Under the pieces are notes generated by a model. The model was not told the DNA's origin, did not search any database, and saw nothing but the letters and a program-made list of their open reading frames with translations. The position numbers and the translations under genes were made by a program. DNA of 6,698 bases. Origin: Deltaproteobacteria bacterium (GTDB lineage: Bacteria; Desulfobacterota; Syntrophia; Syntrophales; UBA2210). Shown here in pieces: positions 6,567 through 6,698 of the stretch. Each line of letters starts with the position of its first letter. The stretch's first letter is position 1. The stretch is taken from contig JAFCZZ010000087.1 in assembly GCA_019314085.1 (NCBI GenBank), forward strand, positions 1 through 6,698, in the 5' to 3' direction.

Positions 6567-6698
6567 ATGAACATATTAGGGATTTCAGCATTTTATCATG
6601 ACAGTGCCGCGTGCCTCGTACGAGACGGTGAGATTGTGGCAGCAGCCCAGGAAGAGCGTTTTACGCGCAAGAAGCATGACTTCGCCTTTCCGCACAAC
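6567..6698 (+). CDS. Carbamoyltransferase (NodU/CmcH/TobZ family), N-terminal part
   Basis: Only the first 44 codons are in the window; the gene runs off the 3' edge. Seen: [19 protein letters not shown] followed by [17 protein letters not shown]. This is the very characteristic N-terminus of the family, where the first strand-turn of the Kae1-like ASKHA domain and the His-Asp pair (His11, Asp12) near the metal/ATP site are found. By family, these enzymes (about 550-600 residues in full) make carbamoyl-adenylate from carbamoyl phosphate and ATP and pass the carbamoyl group to a hydroxyl of a sugar or antibiotic. Placed after three core-type glycosyltransferases, the likely acceptor is an LPS sugar; this is inference. 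Whether the C-terminal transferase domain is intact cannot be seen. Confidence 0.9.
   Translation, partial: MNILGISAFYHDSAACLVRDGEIVAAAQEERFTRKKHDFAFPHN

Overview
The window looks like part of a lipopolysaccharide (LPS) assembly operon from a Gram-negative bacterium. Moderate GC content, the mixture of glycosyltransferases, and a Trm112-like protein next to an MsbA-type lipid A flippase suggest a deltaproteobacterium in the broad sense (Desulfobacterota/Syntrophobacterales-like). That taxonomic call is an inference from gene content and protein style; no marker gene is present.

Layout: bases 1-152 hold an ambiguous fragment of the upstream neighbour, a strong imperfect hairpin (14-41) and a plausible sigma70 promoter (86-114). 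Seven genes then follow, all on the plus strand: a 56-residue Trm112/YcaR-like zinc protein (153-323), an MsbA-type ABC exporter (461-2188), a metallo-beta-lactamase-fold hydrolase that overlaps msbA by one base (2188-3183), a GT9 heptosyltransferase-like enzyme (3298-4392), a GT2 glycosyltransferase (4407-5348), a WaaG-like GT4 glycosyltransferase (5373-6548), and the first 44 codons of a NodU/CmcH-type carbamoyltransferase cut by the window end (6567-6698). The longest gaps between genes are 137 bases (324-460) and 114 bases (3184-3297). From the GT9 gene onward the gaps are 14-24 bases, so this is probably one transcript. No RNA gene, insertion sequence, CRISPR array or convincing intrinsic terminator was seen.

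How the genes may work together: the three glycosyltransferases from three different families would extend the inner and outer core on lipid A at the cytoplasmic face. MsbA would flip core-lipid A across the inner membrane. The carbamoyltransferase would decorate a core or O-chain sugar. The Trm112-like protein and the MBL-fold hydrolase are the two members without an obvious LPS step. Neighbourhoods combining ycaR and msbA are known from E. coli, so the first linkage is conserved, whereas the role of the MBL protein is open. Nothing here is clearly a new kind of system. The most interesting points are the possible carbamoylation of LPS, the MBL enzyme coupled to the flippase, the cysteine/histidine cluster at the end of the GT2 enzyme, and possible RNA structure around the msbA start.
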